The notes: generated by a model not told the origin, from the sequence alone. 64,000 bases of DNA from Candidatus Woesearchaeota archaeon (GCA_016938695.1 JAFGUC010000006.1:186001-250000); one strand, 5' to 3'. Positions 19,164 to 27,756 are shown, counted from the first letter of the stretch. Program-made: numbers and translations.

Positions 19164-19619
19164 ATGGTTAATGTGATTCTTAAATTTACCGAGAATAGAA
19201 AGAAAAAGGGTCAGATGATGGGCTTTGATAACAAAAAAGTTCATTTTGTATGTAATGACTCTAAGTTTAGTGTTAAAGAAGGTGAAATTTGGGAATGTTT
19301 TCTTTGGAGTGAACAGTCTAAATATAATCTAGTTAAACCATTTAAACAAATAGATTCTAATAATGTTCGTGAGGAGGTTAAACGTGTTGAACAGTTTAAC
19401 AAAGAGATTTTACTTCTTGAACGAAAAATTGGTCCTGAGTTTACTAAAGTAGTTTTTGATGAAAGAAATAAACCTTATTTATTATCAACTATGACTTTAA
19501 AACAAACTAGAGATAAATATCCTACTTTTATTGTTAAAAAGTACAAAGAGAGAATTTATGCTAGACCTATTATCACACCCGATGATAGAGTTGAGTGGCG
19601 AGAATCTCAAGTGCTTTAA
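19164..19619 (+). CDS. Uncharacterised basic protein
   Basis: 151 residues from the ATG at 19164, chosen because the TATA box at 19129-19138 places transcription start next to it. Not recognised. The sequence is rich in Lys/Arg and aromatic residues (EIWECFLWSEQSKYNLVKPF, YKERIYARPIITPDDRVEW), soluble, with no membrane segment or signal peptide. A compact, mostly beta N-terminal half and a helical middle are likely. Neighbours are a membrane peptide upstream on the other strand and a helix-turn-helix protein downstream with its own promoter, so context gives no function. Confidence 0.65.
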   Translation: MVNVILKFTENRKKKGQMMGFDNKKVHFVCNDSKFSVKEGEIWECFLWSEQSKYNLVKPFKQIDSNNVREEVKRVEQFNKEILLLERKIGPEFTKVVFDERNKPYLLSTMTLKQTRDKYPTFIVKKYKERIYARPIITPDDRVEWRESQVL

Positions 19620-19730
19620 GCATTAATTTTTTATTTTTGCTTTTAACTTTTCGGCTTTCTTTCTTTGTGTTGTCGGTATAATCTAAAAGTATTTAAAACA
19701 CTAGATACTAATTATTTTAGAGGTGGTTGA

Positions 19731-20234
19731 ATGGAAAAGATTGTTTTAACTGATCTGGAACCAGGAATGAATCCAACAGGTGAAGAGTTAGCTAAGGTGT
19801 TAGTGAGCCGAATGGGTTTAGATCCGCGGAAGACAAATTCTACTCAAGATATGTATCGAACTTTTTTAGAATTCTATGAGCGTGCAAAACAAGCAGCGCA
19901 ACAAAAGGATCCTGAGATTGCTGTTTTAACTGTAGAAGAGATGGCAATATTTGCAAAAATTTCTAGGCAAACTATGTATGATTATTTGCGTCGGTGGACT
20001 AATCTTAATTTTATTGTAAAGACATCTTACATTAAAGATAGTAAAGTCATTATTGGTTACAAATTAAATGGTTCTACACTTGAAACTGCCTTTGAAAAGG
20101 TTCGAGTAAGGATTACAAATAATTTGGAATTGTCACAAAAGTATGTTCAAGAACTTCAAAGAATTTTAAAGAATGAAAAGATAAGTAAATCACAGAGAAG
20201 AAATTCTGATGAAGATTTAGATGAAGAAAATTAG
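19731..20234 (+). CDS. Helix-turn-helix DNA-binding protein, probable transcriptional regulator
   Basis: 167 residues. The middle contains a helix-turn-helix: LTVEEMAIFAKISRQTMYDY followed by LRRWTNLNFIVKTSY, a winged-helix-like arrangement. A C-terminal helical stretch (residues about 115-150) is coiled-coil-like and could dimerise; the tail is acidic (DEDLDEEN). A GAGGTGG ribosome binding site lies about 5 nt before the ATG, and a TATA-like AGTATTTAAAA lies at about 19688. The next gene begins 11 nt downstream, so the regulator and the Yip1-like and AlaX genes probably form an operon. The target is unknown. Confidence 0.75.
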   Translation: MEKIVLTDLEPGMNPTGEELAKVLVSRMGLDPRKTNSTQDMYRTFLEFYERAKQAAQQKDPEIAVLTVEEMAIFAKISRQTMYDYLRRWTNLNFIVKTSYIKDSKVIIGYKLNGSTLETAFEKVRVRITNNLELSQKYVQELQRILKNEKISKSQRRNSDEDLDEEN

Positions 20235-20245
20235 AGGTGAAAATT

Positions 20246-20869
20246 ATGGTTAAGAAAAAAGTTGAGAGTGATTTTGGTTTTAACAACCATCTGGAAAGTT
20301 TCTTTACTAATCCAGAAAGTTTTTTTGAAAGAATCAAAGATGAGAGTTTATTAACGTCTGTGAAATTCTTTGGTGTATTTTTGTTGCTAACAATTCTAGG
20401 AAATGTTGTTTTTGGTAAACCTAGCGATGTTTCATGGGTTATTTTTGGAATTGTTTTAGTTGGCTCATTATTCGTATTGTATTTGTTGTTTCCACTTTTA
20501 TTATGTCTATCTGCTAGATTTTTTGGTTCAAAATTAAAGTTTCCAAAAATTTTAGGATTGTATGGATATAATGTATCCTATTTGTTAGTTGTTAGTATGG
20601 TTTTGAGAATTATCTTTAGTAATTTATTGAGACTTGGAAGTAATATATACTTGAGTTTTTTTGTTTCAGCAGTTCAATTTTTTGTTATAATGTTGTTTTT
20701 AATGATGTTTTTCCATTACACTGTTTTGGGATTGCAAAAGGTTGCTGAACTTGAGAACAAAAATGCATTGTGGTCTTTTATTTTGTTTGTAAAGATTATC
20801 TTTGTATTGGTATTAATTGGTGGATTTGTTTTTTTTAAGGTGATTGGCCTTGGTAGCTCTTTACTTTAA
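20246..20869 (+). CDS. Yip1-like integral membrane protein
   Basis: 207 residues from ATG 20246, which follows GAGGTG (20233-20238) by 7 nt; the upstream in-frame GTG lies inside that ribosome binding site. After a charged N-terminus (about 30 residues) there are five hydrophobic helices, at approximately residues 35-55, 60-90, 105-130, 140-165 and 175-200. The pattern, a short soluble head and five helices with a Gly/Phe-rich core, resembles Yip1-domain proteins. That assignment is by pattern only. The last 20 nt overlap the AlaX gene start. Confidence 0.62.
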   Translation: MVKKKVESDFGFNNHLESFFTNPESFFERIKDESLLTSVKFFGVFLLLTILGNVVFGKPSDVSWVIFGIVLVGSLFVLYLLFPLLLCLSARFFGSKLKFPKILGLYGYNVSYLLVVSMVLRIIFSNLLRLGSNIYLSFFVSAVQFFVIMLFLMMFFHYTVLGLQKVAELENKNALWSFILFVKIIFVLVLIGGFVFFKVIGLGSSLL

Positions 20870-21554
20870 TGATTCGTACTTAAAAGAGTTTACTACTAGT
20901 GTTAAGAGCGTAACAGATGATAAATATGTGGTTTTGGAAGAAACCGCATTTTATCCCGCTTCTGGCGGTCAACCATTTGATACTGGAATAATTAAGTGGG
21001 GTAGTGATGAGTATAAAGTTGTTTTTGTTGGTAAATTCTCTGATTCAATTAGTCATGAGGTAGATAAGCCTGGTTTAAAGAAAGGTGATTCTGTTACTTG
21101 TTTTGTTGATTGGGAAAGACGATACAAACTTATGCGAAGTCACACTGCAGCACATATTCTAAGTTATGTTTTCCATAAAGAGTCTGGTGCAAAGATAACT
21201 GGTAATCAACTTGATCTTGATGAATGTCGAATTGATTTTTCATTAGAAGAATTTGATAAAGACAAAATAAGAGATTATGTTGAGATTGCAAATTCGATTG
21301 TTCGTGAAAATGTGCCTGTTTCTGTTAGTTATTTATCTCGTGAAGAAGCCGAACAAGATTCTAGTTTGTTTAAACTTGCAAAAGAACTTCCAGCAAGTTT
21401 GAAAGAATTAAGAATTGTTTCAATTGGTGAATATGATAAACAAGCTGATGGTGGAACTCATGTCAAGAATACTAGTGAAGTTGGTGAAATTGTAATTACT
21501 AATATGAAGAATAAAGGTGCTGGAAATCGGCGCGTTTATTTTAAATTAATTTAA
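20850..21554 (+). CDS. alaX: AlaX-type alanyl-tRNA editing protein
   Basis: A trans-editing hydrolase of the AlaX family: it removes Ser or Gly wrongly attached to tRNA-Ala. Visible features are the beta-barrel segment ETAFYPASGGQPFDTG, the zinc-binding HTAAH motif in the middle, and DGGTHVKNTSEVG near the C-terminus, which supplies the remaining metal ligand. In alanyl-tRNA synthetase the equivalent motif starts with Cys; here it is Asp, which I believe is common in archaeal AlaX. At 234 residues it fits the AlaX-M class. The start is chosen as TTG 20850: AAGGTGA at 20837-20843 gives a 6 nt spacer, while TTG 20844 would touch the ribosome binding site. It overlaps the upstream membrane protein gene. 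Confidence 0.9.
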   Translation: MVALYFNDSYLKEFTTSVKSVTDDKYVVLEETAFYPASGGQPFDTGIIKWGSDEYKVVFVGKFSDSISHEVDKPGLKKGDSVTCFVDWERRYKLMRSHTAAHILSYVFHKESGAKITGNQLDLDECRIDFSLEEFDKDKIRDYVEIANSIVRENVPVSVSYLSREEAEQDSSLFKLAKELPASLKELRIVSIGEYDKQADGGTHVKNTSEVGEIVITNMKNKGAGNRRVYFKLI

Positions 21555-22477
21555 TTAGTTTTTACTAAAAATACAAAACCTGCTAATAGAAGTGCTGTGA
21601 ATACCAAACTGATTGTTAATATTTCTGTTGGAAAATTCTTTTTTTCTAATATTTTTATTTCTGGAATTTTGAATGTCAATTCTTTTTTTGGTTCTTTAGT
21701 TATATCAACTTCATCTGTATTCTCATTTGTTGTTTCAGGAATAAAATTTTGATTAGGTGTTGAATCTTGTTCAGTTGATTTGCTTGAACTGGATGATGTA
21801 GTTGTACTTGATTGTGAAGTTGTAGAACTTGTTGTTGTTTGTTTGTCTTCTTTATAGCAGATATTATTTTGACATGTATCGCAATTTAGTTGTTCTACAA
21901 TAATTGTTTTGTCTAGAACACATTCAGTTCCACATTCGTTTGGTTTGTAGAATAATCTTGTTGTTATGAGTTTGTTTGAATAACAACTTTCTTCATCGTG
22001 TGTTAATTTATCACATGAAATTGTTGTTTGTTCTTCAATAACTTCACAATTTGTGTAAATTTCAACTTCTTTATTCAGATAAGTTCTTGTTTCTTTTGTA
22101 CATGTCTGAGGTTTTATGCAAACACCTGACCAATTTAGTGGATTGCCACACGCATCAATTGTTTTAAATTCAGTTCCTTGTCCACACATACATGACTTTG
22201 TTTGTGTTGGATCAATTGCTAGGTTGTTGTAGCATGTGCTAAATGAATATGTGCAACTAGTAAAATCTGTTCTTGTTATGAGTGTACATTCTGTGAAAAT
22301 GTTATTATTATATTTTGGATAGCAGTAGTACATTGAATTGCATTCATCTGATGTTGTGTAGCCGTTGTTGTATGAGTCAATACAACTGGTTTCATTCAAT
22401 GTTTCACAAGGATTTGATGTAACTACTTGTACTGTTGTAATAATTAATATTGTAATAAGCAGTAATATTTTTTTCAT
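21551..22477 (-). CDS. Secreted or membrane-anchored cysteine-rich surface protein
   Basis: 308 residues. N-terminal signal peptide (MKKILLLITILIITTVQVV), an extracellular part to about residue 205 with many cysteines in pairs, then a low-complexity Ser/Thr linker (about 210-240), an acidic/Lys segment, and a C-terminal membrane helix (EILTISLVFTALLLAGFVFL) with a short basic end. This is the classic layout of an archaeal cell-surface protein on a glycosylated stalk. Not assigned to a named family. Its 3' end overlaps the convergent AlaX gene by 4 nt. The cysteine style resembles that of the giant surface proteins at the window start. Confidence 0.82.
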   Translation of the reverse strand: MKKILLLITILIITTVQVVTSNPCETLNETSCIDSYNNGYTTSDECNSMYYCYPKYNNNIFTECTLITRTDFTSCTYSFSTCYNNLAIDPTQTKSCMCGQGTEFKTIDACGNPLNWSGVCIKPQTCTKETRTYLNKEVEIYTNCEVIEEQTTISCDKLTHDEESCYSNKLITTRLFYKPNECGTECVLDKTIIVEQLNCDTCQNNICYKEDKQTTTSSTTSQSSTTTSSSSSKSTEQDSTPNQNFIPETTNENTDEVDITKEPKKELTFKIPEIKILEKKNFPTEILTISLVFTALLLAGFVFLVKTN

Positions 22478-22528
22478 ACTTATTTAGATATCTGATTTCT
22501 TTAAAAATTTAACTTTAATATTACTAAT

Positions 22529-22571
22529 AAAAAAAAGAATTTTAGAGGCTTTAGTAGAAAGCCTGCTAAAA
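22529..22571 (-). terminator. Hairpin plus T-tract, minus-strand terminator
   Basis: On the minus strand, CTTTTAGC-AGGCTTT-CTACT-AAAGCCT-CTAAAA forms about 13 base pairs with one bulged base. It is followed after two bases by CTTTTTTTT. The arms on the plus strand are 22540-22552 and 22558-22571. A strong hairpin with a T-tract directly downstream looks like an intrinsic terminator for the short minus-strand transcript that would start near 22780. Confidence 0.55.
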
Positions 22572-22621
22572 GGGGAAAGAGGTGTTTAGTGTGTTAGGTT
22601 GTGCGTTGAAAGAAAATAAAA

Positions 22622-22699
22622 TTAACAGCTAATTGTTAAGCATTTGATTTGCTCAAAAAAAAGCTTTTCTATTGTTGCGTTTGATAAATCGTTATTCAT
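22622..22699 (-). CDS. Candidate 25-residue microprotein
   Basis: The ORF encodes MNNDLSNATIEKLFFEQIKC plus LTISC and ends in TAA. The ATG is preceded by GAGGTGAT (plus-strand 22706-22713) with a 6 nt spacer, the same strong signal used by ribosomal protein genes in this window. A minus-strand TATA-like element lies at 22801-22812 and a hairpin terminator at 22529-22571, so promoter, ribosome binding site, short ORF and terminator are in the correct order. The leader also contains a small hairpin (TGCAC/GTGCA). It could instead be a truncated remnant of a longer gene, or the RNA itself may be the product. Confidence 0.4.
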   Translation of the reverse strand: MNNDLSNATIEKLFFEQIKCLTISC

Positions 22700-22800
22700 T
22701 TGAGCATCACCTCGTTTTTTGCACGTTTGTGCATAATGCTATTATGGTGCTGTAGGTTTAAAAGTGCTGCGCGATGCTGTCTAGTGTCTAGTGATTTTAG

Positions 22801-22812
22801 TTTATATTTAAT
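22801..22812 (-). promoter_or_regulatory. Minus-strand TATA box for the microprotein transcript
   Basis: Read on the minus strand: ATTAAATATAAA. A start about 25 nt downstream would be near 22780, giving a leader of about 80 nt before the ATG at 22699. Confidence 0.35.
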
Positions 22813-22880
22813 AAAAAAATATCTTTTTGTGACTGTCATACAAGAAACGTTTAAATATCCGTTGACTCTTTTATTTATAT

Positions 22881-24599
22881 ATGATTGATGCACTTGAACC
22901 GTTATTTGAGTTGTTTTCTCCTATTCTTGTGTCATTGCAAGATTTTATTCGAACGGGCTCAGGTCAACCTGGTGAGTTTTATGCACGAGTTATTATTTGG
23001 GTCATTTTATTTTTATTATTTAAAATAGGAATTGGATTGTTTTCTGCTAAGTTAGGTGATTCTGCTGTGAAGCCTTTAAAGTGGGTTGCTGCTCTTCTTG
23101 GAATACTTGGTGCAGTTGGGATTCCTGCTGAATTATTATCTACTATGTTTGGTATGTTTGGATTCTTAGTTTTTTTAGGATTTGTTGGATTTTGGATTTA
23201 TATAGGTTTTATGTTGTACAAATTAGTTACAAAAGTTTTTGGTACTAATCCAATGTTTAGTTTTGTTTTTCTTGCAGTTGCACAGGTTCTTCTTGTAATT
23301 TTGCGAAATGTTGTTGTTAAATCATTTTCATCACTGCAATTTATTGACACATTATTTTCACTTTTGATAACTACTATGGGTGCAATAGTATTTGTTAATT
23401 TTTTGCTGGTTTTGGGTCATTTCTTTAGTGGTAGTTCGTTGAGTGGAAAAATAAATTTCAACGGACTAAGAAAAGCGGGAGTTTTTGTTGGTGTTTTGGG
23501 TTCAGGAATGCTAAAAGGATTAAAAAAACTTCCAGGAACAACTGGTAAGGCTTTTGAGTACATTAAAGGTTCAATACCTCAAAAAGATATGCAAAATTTT
23601 TTGACAAAACTCGCACAAGAATTTGTTACCTTTGGAAAATTCATAGTTTATGTTCAACGAAGCAAAGTTCCAGAAATATTAAAAGATTTTTTTGATAGTG
23701 GAAAATTATTAGAAAAAGATTTGAATTCTTATATGAAAGATTTGGGAAAAGTAAGTGAGTCTGAGTTTAAAGAAAAACAGTTTGATGCCATATCAAAAGT
23801 TTTTGAGGTCTTTAAAGAAATTGATTTTACTTCTATGAAAAAGATATTCGAGGATAAAAATGCTGTTTTTGAGTTTTATTCTGAAGATATATTAAAAAAA
23901 TTGTATGCTATTATTCAAGAAAGTTATAAGGTAATTTTTGCAGCTGTAAAAGATCCTAAATTTAGTGAGTATTTTCCTTCAAGAAATGAGTATAAGGCAG
24001 AAGTTACTTTTGCATTTGATTTGAAGAATATTCGTGAGGAATCTGTAAAGGCTGAAAAAAATATTTTTAGTCTAATTGAATATTTAAGAGATTTTCCAAA
24101 AGCGCAAGAGGATGTCAAGAAAGAATTTTCTGATCTTGAACATGAAGCTGTTTTTAGTGAAGAACTGAAGAATGGTATTAAAAATTCATTTGAGAATTCT
24201 GATTTTAGCTATAAATCTGTCGAGCAATTATCAAATATGTTGAAAAATGTGACTTCTATTTCTAAATCTTTAAAGAATTCTGAAAGCAAGAAGGACAAAA
24301 AACAATTTTTGAAAGCTTTTGAGAAACTTAAGAAAATAAAATCTCAAATTGTTTCTTTGAAAGGTATTTTAGAATATTCGTTGAAAAAATTAGATGGTTA
24401 CATTATAGATTCTATAAAAAATTATGAACATTTGCATAATGATGAAATGAGAAACGATTCCTCGATAAAACAAGAGGTAAATAATTTATCTTTATTTGGT
24501 AATCAGATTGAAGAATTGAAAAAAGAAAACTTTGCGGGCTTAGTGCGTATCGACACTTTGAGAACTTTTGCATTGGAGTTAAAGAAGTTCATTGTTTAA
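22881..24599 (+). CDS. Membrane protein with long helical cytoplasmic domain (paralogue of the next gene)
   Basis: 572 residues. The N-terminal 200 residues contain about five membrane helices, including the segment EFYARVIIWVILFLLF and the block ILGAVGIPAELLSTMFGMFG. The remaining 370 residues are highly charged, helical and coiled-coil-like (Lys/Glu/Asp/Phe rich). The next gene has matching N-terminal segments (AFYARFVIFLVVFSLFY; SSVAMPANLLRLLFQYYG), so the two are tandem paralogues with different C-terminal lengths. The start ATG lies just downstream of ACGTTTAAATATCC (about 22847-22860), fitting a leaderless transcript. Function unknown; a membrane-anchored structural or scaffold role is possible. 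Confidence 0.8.
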   Translation: MIDALEPLFELFSPILVSLQDFIRTGSGQPGEFYARVIIWVILFLLFKIGIGLFSAKLGDSAVKPLKWVAALLGILGAVGIPAELLSTMFGMFGFLVFLGFVGFWIYIGFMLYKLVTKVFGTNPMFSFVFLAVAQVLLVILRNVVVKSFSSLQFIDTLFSLLITTMGAIVFVNFLLVLGHFFSGSSLSGKINFNGLRKAGVFVGVLGSGMLKGLKKLPGTTGKAFEYIKGSIPQKDMQNFLTKLAQEFVTFGKFIVYVQRSKVPEILKDFFDSGKLLEKDLNSYMKDLGKVSESEFKEKQFDAISKVFEVFKEIDFTSMKKIFEDKNAVFEFYSEDILKKLYAIIQESYKVIFAAVKDPKFSEYFPSRNEYKAEVTFAFDLKNIREESVKAEKNIFSLIEYLRDFPKAQEDVKKEFSDLEHEAVFSEELKNGIKNSFENSDFSYKSVEQLSNMLKNVTSISKSLKNSESKKDKKQFLKAFEKLKKIKSQIVSLKGILEYSLKKLDGYIIDSIKNYEHLHNDEMRNDSSIKQEVNNLSLFGNQIEELKKENFAGLVRIDTLRTFALELKKFIV

Positions 24600-24698
24600 A
24601 GTGTTACTGGGTTGTGACGTGAAATTTTTATAAACATCTTTTACTATTCAATAGTTAAGTTTGTTTATGTTTATATTATGATATAGGTGATTTTGAGA

Positions 24699-25904
24699 AT
24701 GGATAAAATGAAATTAATGACAGTTCTTGTCGTGTCTCTTCTGTTTGTTGGTGCTTTTGCGCTTGGAGCAGACGGAGAGAAAATGGACATCTTGAGTCCG
24801 TTTTATGATTTGCTTGGTGCACCATTTGAAGGTCTTGCTAGTTTTGTATCGGGCGGTAGTACTGATGCTAAGGCAGCGTTCTATGCTAGATTCGTTATAT
24901 TCTTAGTAGTATTTTCATTATTTTATGCAGCATTAAATCTTGTTTTTACAAAGGTTATGCAAAATCAGAAGAAAGGACCTGTTGTAGCTATTGCATTGGG
25001 TTTAGGTTTGATTTCTTCTGTTGCAATGCCTGCTAATTTATTGAGATTACTTTTCCAATATTATGGATTATTTGTATTTTTGTTATTTTTTGCAGCAATA
25101 TTTGGAGTTATTGGATTTGCATATTTCATGTTAAAGAAAGACGACGGAACAACTCATCCTTGGGTTGCTTTTGGATTGAACTTATTGTTTTTCTTATTTT
25201 TTAGTGCAATGAAATCGTCTTTGTTACAGTATGGCGATAGTAGTTTATGGGATTCGATGGGTTCAATTAGTCAAATTAATTCTATATTGAATATTGTGTA
25301 TACTGTTTTATTTTTAGGATTGTTTTTGACAGGTGGTCGTGCAATTTCAACTACATTTTCAAACAAAAATTCACAAACTCCACTTGATAACTTAGCAAAA
25401 TCTGGCGCTTCAGCAGGAGCAAATTTTGTTAAAAATAAAATTGCTGCTGGTAAAGCTAAAAAAGAAGAACTTGCTAAACAAGAAGAAAGCCAAAAGAAAT
25501 TGAAAGAAACTGAATCTAATTTTGATTTAGCCGTTTCAAGATTCTTTAAACAGTATGAAATTACTAAAGGAAGTCATGCATCTTTTGCAGATGTTTGCGA
25601 TAAGTTAGACAAAACTCCTGCAAAAATGAAAATTCCTGCAGCAAATATGATGAAAGCTTTGGTTTTCTTTAAACAGAATTTGCAAAATGCTTTTGCGTCT
25701 GCAAGTCCTGAACAGAAAAAGAAAATTAAAGGTTTAGCAGAATTAGCTTCTTTGTTTGAAGCTGAGGTTGCAAAGGTTGAGGAATCAATTGATGCTGGAA
25801 CTCCAAAAGTTGATAGACGAGCTATGGCAGTTGCAGAGAGAAACCTTATTAGACAAGTTCAATATTTTGGTTCTGAACTTGACAAAGAAGAAGCTAAAAA
25901 ATAA
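24699..25904 (+). CDS. Membrane protein with helical C-terminal domain (paralogue of the preceding gene)
   Basis: 401 residues from ATG 24699, 8 nt after AGGTGA (24685-24690). The upstream in-frame GTG and TTG overlap or crowd that site. It begins with a signal-peptide-like segment (LMTVLVVSLLFVGAFALGA), followed by four or five membrane helices that align by eye with those of the upstream gene, then a Lys/Ala/Glu-rich helical domain of about 160 residues. Compared with the upstream gene, the signal-like head is extra and the tail is shorter. No known family was recognised. The tandem arrangement suggests duplication and possibly a hetero-oligomer. Confidence 0.8.
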   Translation: MDKMKLMTVLVVSLLFVGAFALGADGEKMDILSPFYDLLGAPFEGLASFVSGGSTDAKAAFYARFVIFLVVFSLFYAALNLVFTKVMQNQKKGPVVAIALGLGLISSVAMPANLLRLLFQYYGLFVFLLFFAAIFGVIGFAYFMLKKDDGTTHPWVAFGLNLLFFLFFSAMKSSLLQYGDSSLWDSMGSISQINSILNIVYTVLFLGLFLTGGRAISTTFSNKNSQTPLDNLAKSGASAGANFVKNKIAAGKAKKEELAKQEESQKKLKETESNFDLAVSRFFKQYEITKGSHASFADVCDKLDKTPAKMKIPAANMMKALVFFKQNLQNAFASASPEQKKKIKGLAELASLFEAEVAKVEESIDAGTPKVDRRAMAVAERNLIRQVQYFGSELDKEEAKK

Positions 25905-25919
25905 TTATTTTTAATTTTT

Positions 25920-26732
25920 TTATTTTATTACTTTTATTAAGATAAATACTAACAGTAAGATTATGTTTATTATCAATCCTTTTCTGATTTCATGTTTTTC
26001 TTTTGATGTTGTTATGAATAATAAGCTAATTAGTAGAGCACCAACGTATCCACCTACGTGTGCTAAATATCCAATTCCATTTGAAACTTGATTGAATACT
26101 CCATTTAGATCAGAATATATGCTAATCCAACCTACTATAAAAATAGGAAGTGGAAGTATTGTCAGGAATGTAAGATAGAATGGTCTAATTAAAATTCCAG
26201 TTATTACAAGTCCACTAATTGCTGCACTTGCGCCTATTCCATATTGAGTAAAGAATATGCTAATTAGACTTCCAATTAACGCGGATGAAAAATAAATTTG
26301 TAAATATTTTTTTTTGATGTATTTTTCAACAACTCTTCCGAAAATTAAGAGAACTAACATGTTTCCAAGAAGATGACTTAAATTTGCGTGCATGAACCAC
26401 GTAAAAATTGTGCAGATGAATTTGTCAATTATTATTTGATTTGTAACTGTTAATTTTAGGTATATGATGTTCTCTAGTGTTTCTTTGGTTAGAAAAAATT
26501 CTCCAATGTAGGCTAGTATGTTGATAATTATTAATGTAGTTGTTATTTTTGTTTCTAACAAGAATTTTTTAACCTCACGAATAGGTTCTTTTATTTTTAA
26601 TCTGGCAGTTTTTGAAAATGGTGCTGCAAGTAACAAAAAAGGTAATTTTATTATGAGAAATATTATTTTAAATCCAAATAGTGCTTCACTTTGAATGTAA
26701 CTATTTGTCTTAGATTCTTTTTTTTCTTTCAT
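25920..26732 (-). CDS. Rhomboid-family intramembrane serine protease
   Basis: 270 residues with a cytoplasmic N-terminal extension (about 75 residues containing one hydrophobic segment) and a rhomboid core of six helices. Catalytic signatures are visible: HANLSHLLGNM (the His and Asn of the oxyanion region), GIGASAAISG with the nucleophilic Ser, and AHVGGYVGAL with the catalytic His in the last helix. The usual GASG is GASA here, a small substitution. Rhomboids cut single-pass membrane proteins inside the bilayer, so surface proteins of the type seen in this window are possible substrates. The gene converges with the membrane-protein pair and is divergent from the PAC2 gene. Confidence 0.88.
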   Translation of the reverse strand: MKEKKESKTNSYIQSEALFGFKIIFLIIKLPFLLLAAPFSKTARLKIKEPIREVKKFLLETKITTTLIIINILAYIGEFFLTKETLENIIYLKLTVTNQIIIDKFICTIFTWFMHANLSHLLGNMLVLLIFGRVVEKYIKKKYLQIYFSSALIGSLISIFFTQYGIGASAAISGLVITGILIRPFYLTFLTILPLPIFIVGWISIYSDLNGVFNQVSNGIGYLAHVGGYVGALLISLLFITTSKEKHEIRKGLIINIILLLVFILIKVIK

Positions 26733-26799
26733 TGCATGAAAAGAAAGTATTAAAAATATTAAACCTTTCCTTTTATTAATAACTTGAGGTGATTGAATT

Positions 26800-27504
26800 A
26801 TGAAAGTAGAATTGTTTAAAGATATACAAAGTCCTCTTATTCTTGAAGGTTTTCCAGGTTTTGGATTGGTAAGTACTATAACGATTGAGTATTTGATTAA
26901 TCATTTGAATACTGAACTTGTTGGAAGAGTTCATTCTAATAAATTGCCTCCAATGGTTGCAGTTCATGAGGGAAAAGTAATTGAACCCATTGGTATTTTC
27001 TATAATAAAGATTTTAATCTTATTTTTGTGTATTCTATGTTAAACCCTAAAGGTTTAGAGTGGGAAGTTACTGAAGCTATTGTTGAAATATCTAACAGAA
27101 CTAATGCTATTGGAATAATTAGTTTAGAAGGTATCAGCAAAGTGACTGAAACAGGCGATCAGGCTTTTATGTTTTGTGTAACGAAGGAAACTGAAGATAA
27201 ATTGGCTGAACAAGGTTTAAAACCGCTTCGTGATGGAATAATTATGGGTGTAACTTCAACTTTGTTGACAAGAAGTGAAAAACCTGTTGATTGTATCTTT
27301 GTTGAAACTAATCCTGAGATTCCTGATTCATTAGGTGCTGCTCGTTTAGTTACAATTTTGGATAAATTAATTGGTTTTAATATTGATACAAAACCTTTAG
27401 TTGAAACTGCTAAGATTTTTGAAGAAAAAATTAAAAAAGTACTTGAAAATTCAAAAGCTGTAGCGTCTCAGAATAAAGGAGAAGATTTCAACTATGTGGG
27501 TTAA
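26800..27504 (+). CDS. PAC2-family protein, proteasome assembly chaperone-like
   Basis: 234 residues with the hallmarks of the archaeal PAC2 family: an N-terminal ILEGFPGFGLVSTITIEYLI, a central LPPMVAVHEGKV, and a later GIIMGVTSTLLT. The C-terminal helical stretch after about residue 200 (KIFEEKIKKVLEN) resembles the proteasome-interacting tail region of archaeal PbaB-type chaperones, although the end here (DFNYVG) does not carry an obvious HbYX motif. Archaeal PAC2 proteins assist assembly or gating of the 20S proteasome. No proteasome gene lies in the window. A TATA-like TTTATTAATAA lies shortly upstream. Confidence 0.85.
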   Translation: MKVELFKDIQSPLILEGFPGFGLVSTITIEYLINHLNTELVGRVHSNKLPPMVAVHEGKVIEPIGIFYNKDFNLIFVYSMLNPKGLEWEVTEAIVEISNRTNAIGIISLEGISKVTETGDQAFMFCVTKETEDKLAEQGLKPLRDGIIMGVTSTLLTRSEKPVDCIFVETNPEIPDSLGAARLVTILDKLIGFNIDTKPLVETAKIFEEKIKKVLENSKAVASQNKGEDFNYVG

Positions 27505-27567
27505 ACTTGTTGAAGAATTAGTACTTTTTGTACTATTTATCATCTTTTTTTTGAAAGTAAACGAAAG

Positions 27568-27577
27568 ATTTATAAAC
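27568..27577 (+). promoter_or_regulatory. TATA box of the ribosomal/RNA polymerase operon
   Basis: GATTTATAAAC with purine-rich sequence just upstream (BRE-like ACGAAA). It is the only good TATA element between the PAC2 gene and rps13, and places transcription start near 27600, about 155 nt before the rps13 ATG. Confidence 0.6.
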
Positions 27578-27599
27578 GGGATGTAGTTTTGTGACTATA

Positions 27600-27756
27600 A
27601 AATATAATGTCCGAATGTACGTTTTGTATGTTTGAGCAAAGACTCTTAAGGTTAAAGGACCTTATGGCATTATAAGAAACTTGTCAATTTATTGATAAAA
27701 TCTGTTTCTTATGATACTTGGTTCTGATATTATAGAGGTAGGGTGAAAGTATAAAA
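27600..27756 (+). promoter_or_regulatory. Long structured 5' leader of the rps13 operon
   Basis: Two hairpins are visible: AAGGT/ACCTT around 27648-27663, and a stronger ATAAGAAAC (27672-27680) with GTTTCTTAT (27704-27712), whose loop holds TCAA/TTGA. The ribosome binding region (GGTAGGGTGAAAG) follows. A leader of about 155 nt is unusual where most genes in this window appear nearly leaderless, so autogenous control by a ribosomal protein or a small RNA is conceivable. The transcription start is inferred, not known. Confidence 0.4.

Noticed and set aside
22696-22893. Overlapping 62-65 residue open frames on both strands
   Set aside because: Each is a shadow of the other, the minus-strand one would start upstream of the likely TATA box, and neither has a ribosome binding site.
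27600-27756. C/D-box guide RNA in the S13 leader
   Set aside because: Boxes resembling TGATA and CTGA occur but do not match consensus or spacing; the hairpin reading explains the region better.
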